Part shown: piece after piece, positions 4,962-5,791 of the stretch
How the letters are laid out: each line of letters begins with the position of its first letter
How positions within the stretch are numbered: position 1 is the stretch's first letter
Assembly: GCA_023446675.1 (NCBI GenBank)
Contig: JAEXPO010000660.1
Span: 1 to 5,791, forward strand
Reading direction: 5' to 3'
DNA length: 5,791 nucleotides
DNA from: Bacillota bacterium
Lineage (GTDB): Bacteria > Bacillota > Clostridia > DSM-8532
Notes under the pieces: generated by a model
Told to the model about the DNA's origin: nothing
Database searches by the model: none
Seen by the model: the letters and a program-made list of their open reading frames with translations, nothing else
Made by a program: the position numbers and the translations under genes

Positions 4962-5791
4962 ATGAAAATATTAATCGGAGGAGCCTGGCCTTATGCCAAC
5001 GGCTCCCTGCACTTAGGACATCTTGCGGGGCTTTTGCCTGCCGATGTCATCGCCCGGTACTACAGGGCTAAAGGCGACAGTGTTTATTATGTGTCGGGAA
5101 GCGACTGCTACGGCACCCCGGTGGCACTTCGGGCCAGACAGGAAAGCAAATCCCCGGGGGAAATCAGCGACAGCTACCATGACGAATTCTGCAATTGCTT
5201 TGAAAAGCTGGGCTTCAGCTATGACCTTTACAGCAAAACCTCTTCGGAGGAGCATAAGACCTTTGTACAGGAATTTCACAGAACAATGTACGATAAGGGC
5301 TTAATTTATGAAAAAGAAGCGCCTCAGGCTTATTGTGAGGCATGCGGCAAAACCTTAAGCGATCGGTTTGTCGTGGGCAGGTGTCCCCATTGCGGCGAAA
5401 AAGCCCGTGGAGATCAATGTGATGCCTGCGGCACAGTACTGGAGCCTGAAAGCCTTATTGAGCCCACTTGCTCTCAATGCGGGACCACTCCCCTTTTTCG
5501 CCAGACCAAGCACCTTTTTATTGCCATTTCAAAGCTGGAAAAGGAATTCTCCGACTATCTCCTTGCCCACCCCAACTGGCGTAAAAATGCCATCGCCTTT
5601 ACGAAAAGATACATTGACGAAGGCCTGAGAGACCGGGCGGTAACACGGGATTTAGACTGGGGTATCGATGTTCCCAGAGAAGGGTATGAGGACAAAAAAA
5701 TATATATCTGGGCTGAAAACGTTCTGGGCTACCTGTCCATGAGCAAGGCAGTGGCGGATAGGCGGGGCGAGGCTTACGCCGAGCTATGGGG
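4962..5791 (+). CDS. metG: Methionyl-tRNA synthetase, four-knuckle type (5' part, runs off the window)
   Basis: The frame from ATG 4962 stays open to the window end, giving 276 residues of a class I synthetase that charges tRNA-Met with methionine using ATP. TAAGGAG (4948-4954) lies seven bases upstream. The N-terminus (GGAWPYANGSLHLGH) carries the HIGH signature as HLGH (17-20). The insert between the two halves of the catalytic fold carries four CxxC knuckles (C125/C128, C141/C144, C153/C156, C170/C173), which can bind two zinc ions. This is the pattern of archaeal enzymes and of a second bacterial MetRS type, unlike Bacillus MetS. Where E. coli MetRS has WLDAPIGY in its methionine pocket, this enzyme has WAENVLGY (250-257). 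The KMSKS loop and anticodon-binding domain should lie beyond the window. Expression is set by the T-box upstream. Confidence 0.97.
   Translation, partial: MKILIGGAWPYANGSLHLGHLAGLLPADVIARYYRAKGDSVYYVSGSDCYGTPVALRARQESKSPGEISDSYHDEFCNCFEKLGFSYDLYSKTSSEEHKTFVQEFHRTMYDKGLIYEKEAPQAYCEACGKTLSDRFVVGRCPHCGEKARGDQCDACGTVLEPESLIEPTCSQCGTTPLFRQTKHLFIAISKLEKEFSDYLLAHPNWRKNAIAFTKRYIDEGLRDRAVTRDLDWGIDVPREGYEDKKIYIWAENVLGYLSMSKAVADRRGEAYAELW

Overview
The window looks like chromosomal DNA from a low-to-mid GC Firmicute, most likely a clostridial lineage. This is inferred from a complete T-box riboswitch, strong AGGAGG-type ribosome sites, two TTG starts with good Shine-Dalgarno sequences, consensus sigma-A promoters, and protein families common in that phylum. 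No IS element, CRISPR array, rRNA or tRNA gene was seen.

Layout: (1) 1-100 holds the last 32 codons of a membrane protein, possibly Lgt. (2) 246-803 encodes a six-helix membrane protein of the DUF7010 type, behind its own promoter. (3) 874-1749 (minus) is a MurR/RpiR-family HTH-SIS regulator. It diverges from (4) 2040-2756, a DeoC-like aldolase. The 290 bp between them carries a strong minus-strand promoter, a second possible one, and a deoC promoter. The deoC spacer contains one arm of a perfect 13-bp inverted repeat, each arm itself an RpiR/HexR-like palindrome. (5) 2934-3980 encodes a VanT-like acyltransferase-3 membrane protein without a racemase domain. (6) 4079-4525 encodes a small cupin, ending in an intrinsic terminator that overlaps its stop codon. 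(7) 4562-4918 is a promoter plus T-box leader with an AUG specifier, antiterminator and terminator. It controls (8) a methionyl-tRNA synthetase with four CxxC knuckles, starting at 4962 and running off the end.

The best-supported regulatory circuits are two. An RpiR-family regulator probably represses the adjacent aldolase and may sense a sugar phosphate. A tRNA-Met-responsive T-box controls metG. The aldolase keeps the Schiff-base lysines but has a changed C-terminal phosphate loop, so its substrate may not be plain deoxyribose 5-phosphate. The DUF7010, acyltransferase and cupin genes look like independent units. Nothing here is clearly a new multi-gene system. The twin operator with the variant aldolase is the most original part.
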